In this document: piece after piece, positions 7,479 through 10,232 of the stretch | How positions within the stretch are numbered: the first letter of the stretch is position 1 | How the letters are laid out: each line of letters begins with the position of its first letter | Assembly: GCA_028565635.1 (NCBI GenBank) | Contig: JAOXYB010066145.1 | Span: forward strand, 1 to 10,232 | Origin: Phoronis ovalis | Taxonomy: Eukaryota; Phoronida; Phoronidae | Direction: 5' to 3' | Length of the DNA stretch: 10,232 bases | Made by a program: the position numbers and the translations under genes | Notes under the pieces: model-generated | The model's input: the letters and a program-made list of their open reading frames with translations, nothing else | What the model was told of the DNA's origin: nothing | The model's database searches: none

Positions 7479-9604
7479 AATATGATGACGTTAGAACATA
7501 TAGCCTATTATAACTTTGAGGTCAAAACTTTATTTAAAGGTCAAATGTTTTTATATGAAATTGTTCAAGAACGTTGGTATATATTACAAGTAGGTAATTC
7601 TAAAGTCAGGACTACATTTTAACTGAAATATAGCTGAGAAGGCTTGCAATTTACTAGTATTATCACACACGAATAAAATGGTACCACTCACTAGAGGCTC
7701 AGTCACTGTCACATATACTTATCAAGTGACTAACAATAAAAATAATTACATCCAACACCCTACCATTTTTTTAATATAGTCCTTTAGTTACAATATTATA
7801 TAAGCCTACTGTTCTGTTCGGTTCAGTCAAGTCCTTATGTTTAGCAGATTATTTGTTTTCTTATTTGCTAAAGCATCATTACTTTTATATCGTAATCTAC
7901 TCAGAAATTATCTGTATGAGAACCAAGTCCAGGGGTGACAGGGTACGCGTTTTCGTCACAAAACTACAAAACTACAGTGAAAAGGTATACTTTTATACAG
8001 GTAGATAAAGTGACTAGTAGTCACCGGAAAGCTTTAAAAGAGCTTAAAAATTCAACACTAACATGTCAATAATTCAGTACCTGAAATAAACAAAAGGTGT
8101 GATTTTGCAGACAGACAAATGCCCATCAGTGAAGTAGTTCCCTTCAGTTTTAAAACATTCTGTGGTGTACCGAGAGGAAATGGGATTTCCTTATATGTGT
8201 ACATTGGACTGGTCCATTCATGGGATAGTCACAATATATATAAGTTGTACAGTATTAAAATAAAACGAGTGCACGTTAGACCTAGACACCGTTTAGTTCT
8301 TAGTTCTGCTACTTCAAACTACAATACAGCAGTTACTCTCACCAGTGCCCTACCACGAACCATTCCATCAGGCAAAAAACGATCGTCCGGGTTCGCCGCA
8401 ATTCTCTCTATGTATCAGTTTTCAGAATCTGGGGAAAAGCAACGCAACAACTGCGAGAAAATATCAAAACACTATCTAGCTATTAACATCAGCTTATAGG
8501 CCCAATTGTTTACTTAGCAAGGCCCAAACAGTTTTTTTAACCCTTCTGAACATCCATGGGTACCCAACTTTTCCTAAGGTTTCCTTGTTGGTATCAACCG
8601 CTAGATATAGTAATATGTTCTGTTATTCTATGCTTTGCTTGTCATTATAGTAGTAGTACGTGTAGTAGTATACACGCACGCCACTATTGATTTGGTTCTA
8701 AAAACAACATTGACACTTGATCGGGAAGCAGCTCATTAATCATTCCATTGTTATTACTTTCTACGGAAGACGACAACAGGCAATCATTGCCGTACGAACG
8801 AGCGTCTATATCTCACTCTAACAGTAATATATAACACAGTAATACCTATAGTAGACATATGTCGGTTAATATGTATGCCTAGATAAATACTGATCACCTT
8901 AAACGTTCATGCTACATGTCACAAATATAATTTGTTCTAATTCAAAGGAGCCAGTTTAACTTCAAATGTTCACAAAATATAGACGAACGTGTACTCAACT
9001 CTCCTGTCATGTAATCATGTTAGTCAAACAAGGGATTCTAGTTACACTGAGAGCTTAATCACGGGTTGTGAATGAACGCAAAATAACGTCTTAAGAAAGA
9101 TTTTTTCTGACTGAATAATTTGATTACCTCAAGATGCGAAAGACTTTCTAAGGTTTATAAATGTACCGGTTGTCTGCAGGGTTTTAGCGAGGAAGGGAAA
9201 GTTACCAGTCATTTAGTATATCTAAAATGTCTCTGGCAGTCTTGTATGCAAGTGGTACCTCTGCCCAATGCAATGCAAGAAGGATGTGTTCCTCTTGTAA
9301 TGGCGGGATCCAGGAACCGCATTAGGCCCCGGAAGCCCAGCTATTTTCATTCCCACTGCTACCTTCTTTGCGGTCTTGTTTTAGGACACAAAAATTAAGA
9401 CTCACAAATTCATTTCTGAGAATAGCGAGAACAATGTAGAGACGTTAAGACTTTTTTAACATACAAATTATAACACGAGATACTCATGAATATTACATTG
9501 GCTTCTGTTCACACTTTTAGCAATTAACTATGTATTTTAATTCAGTACCCAACACCAGTAATATTTTTTTTCGTTTCCTTCTCCCCATACAGTCAACATT
9601 TCTG
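7479..9604. other. probable first intron / 5' region of the LRR gene, no convincing gene
   Basis: A plus-strand ORF at 8119..8499 (126 codons) and another at 9120..9398 (92 codons) match nothing I recognise and show no domain pattern. A TATATATAAG string at about 8233..8242 could be a plus-strand TATA box or chance. A GTA-rich low-complexity patch lies at 8648..8672. If the candidate first exon at 9774 is right, this whole stretch is intron. Confidence 0.35.
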
Positions 9605-9641
9605 ACCGTCAAATGAAAATTATAACCCGTCATTTGACGGT
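9605..9641. repeat. perfect 12-bp inverted repeat (hairpin)
   Basis: ACCGTCAAATGA at 9605..9616 and TCATTTGACGGT at 9630..9641 are exact reverse complements around a 13-base loop. No T-run or RNA gene context was seen. It may be a remnant of a small transposon or a chance palindrome. Confidence 0.8.
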
Positions 9642-9773
9642 ATGACGAATCACTGGCTAAAGGAATGGTTGTCTGTTATCAAGGAAACTGGAGAATTCGA
9701 CAAGGCCGGGGCTTCTCCACATCAGACCCACATCGATATCAGCCTGTGTATAAGCAATAAAATGTCTACCTAC

Positions 9774-9790
9774 CGTATCATTCCGAACAT
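9774..9790 (-). CDS. candidate first coding exon (initiator Met) of the intact LRR gene
   Basis: On the minus strand, ATGTTCGGAATGATACG is followed by GTAGGTAGAC, a fair splice donor. Joined to the exon at 7462, the phase is correct (2) and the start would read MFGMIR then FGVSIMLVMCLF, a normal signal peptide with one positive charge before the hydrophobic core. The frame upstream has a stop before any other Met. The match is short and was found by scanning a 2.3-kb stretch, so it could be chance. Confidence 0.28.
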
Positions 9791-10232
9791 GATTATCACA
9801 ATTATTATGTTGCCTTTTGGGGGAAATAACAACGGAACTGAAAACAGCCACACGTCTTGTGATTTAGTTACAATGTCCAACTAAAACTGAACAGCGATAT
9901 CGTTATCTTAGCGCATAACACACCTCTGCATGACATACTTTGACCTCTTTGACCCGGATGTCTATAAATAATCGTCAAGCTTATGTAAACAATCTTCATG
10001 AACAACACAGGTCACCTGATTGCATGATATCATATCAAGGTTAATCGCATTTAAGATTTACGAAATTCTACTAAAATATGTTATATACACTGACGGAAAT
10101 AAATGGTAAAGTTAAATATGTGTTACTTGAAGAATTTTAGTTAACAATTAGTTAATAATTATCCTTTTGAACTAATCCCTGGGGCACTGTCATTCAAAAT
10201 CACATATATATGAGCCGCCCAAATAAGTCCCA
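9791..10232. other. right-hand flank, nothing recognised
   Basis: AT-rich sequence with no ORF beyond 80 codons, no repeat and no RNA gene that I can see. It may hold the promoter of the LRR gene if the candidate first exon is right. No clear minus-strand TATA box was found. Confidence 0.35.

Noticed and set aside
8119-8499. Plus-strand ORF of 126 codons
   Set aside because: Long for this base composition, but no motif, signal or splice context is visible and the composition is unremarkable; kept only as a note in the intron entry.
9120-9398. Plus-strand ORF with several Cys, resembling a zinc-finger start (CTGC)
   Set aside because: Cys and His spacing does not fit a C2H2 or other finger I know; no repeats of the motif.
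9642-9884. Overlapping plus and minus ORFs of 80 and 64 codons
   Set aside because: No recognisable protein in either frame; the candidate LRR first exon lies here in a different minus frame.

Overview
The window looks like AT-rich, gene-sparse nuclear DNA from an invertebrate animal, probably marine. The reasons are low coding density, eukaryotic splice acceptors in front of the main ORFs, a MITE-like element, minisatellites, an (AT)n tract, and a tandem repeat rich in TGACCT/AGGTCA words. I cannot place the organism below Metazoa from sequence alone. No rRNA, tRNA, CRISPR array or bacterial operon signal was seen.

The coding content is two paralogous leucine-rich-repeat (LRR) genes in tandem, both on the minus strand. 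The right-hand gene (main exon 6331..7462) looks intact. It encodes a secreted LRR protein with a two-cysteine N-terminal cap, about ten 24-residue LRRs, a four-cysteine LRRCT cap, a short Ser/Thr/Pro stalk and a hydrophobic tail with no cytoplasmic part, which suggests a GPI anchor. The layout is the same as that of agnathan variable lymphocyte receptors (VLRs) and many invertebrate LRR surface proteins. The left-hand paralog (438..1949) has the same layout, but as read it is broken by three frameshifts and one nonsense codon. Its Thr/Pro stalk and GPI-like tail survive only in another frame.

Both genes have a 3' splice site at the same place and phase (2), at the start of the hydrophobic core of the signal peptide, so a small upstream exon must supply the initiator Met. 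A possible first exon for the intact gene lies at 9774..9790, about 2.3 kb upstream.

Layout: 1..437, 3' flank of the broken paralog; 438..1949, broken LRR paralog with 36-bp stalk repeats; 2121..2330, MITE-like element; 2431..2750, two-level minisatellite; 2751..3960, no confident gene; 3961..4470, two diverged copies of a roughly 240-bp repeat; 4471..5780, nothing recognised; 5781..5819, (AT)n; 6331..7462, intact LRR exon; 7463..9773, probable first intron with no convincing gene; 9605..9641, perfect hairpin; 9791..10232, nothing recognised.

The most notable signal is a nearly identical, in-frame 72-bp (one LRR) tandem duplication inside the intact gene. With the decaying neighbour, it points to a receptor family that changes both by adding repeats and by gene birth and death. 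That reading is inference.
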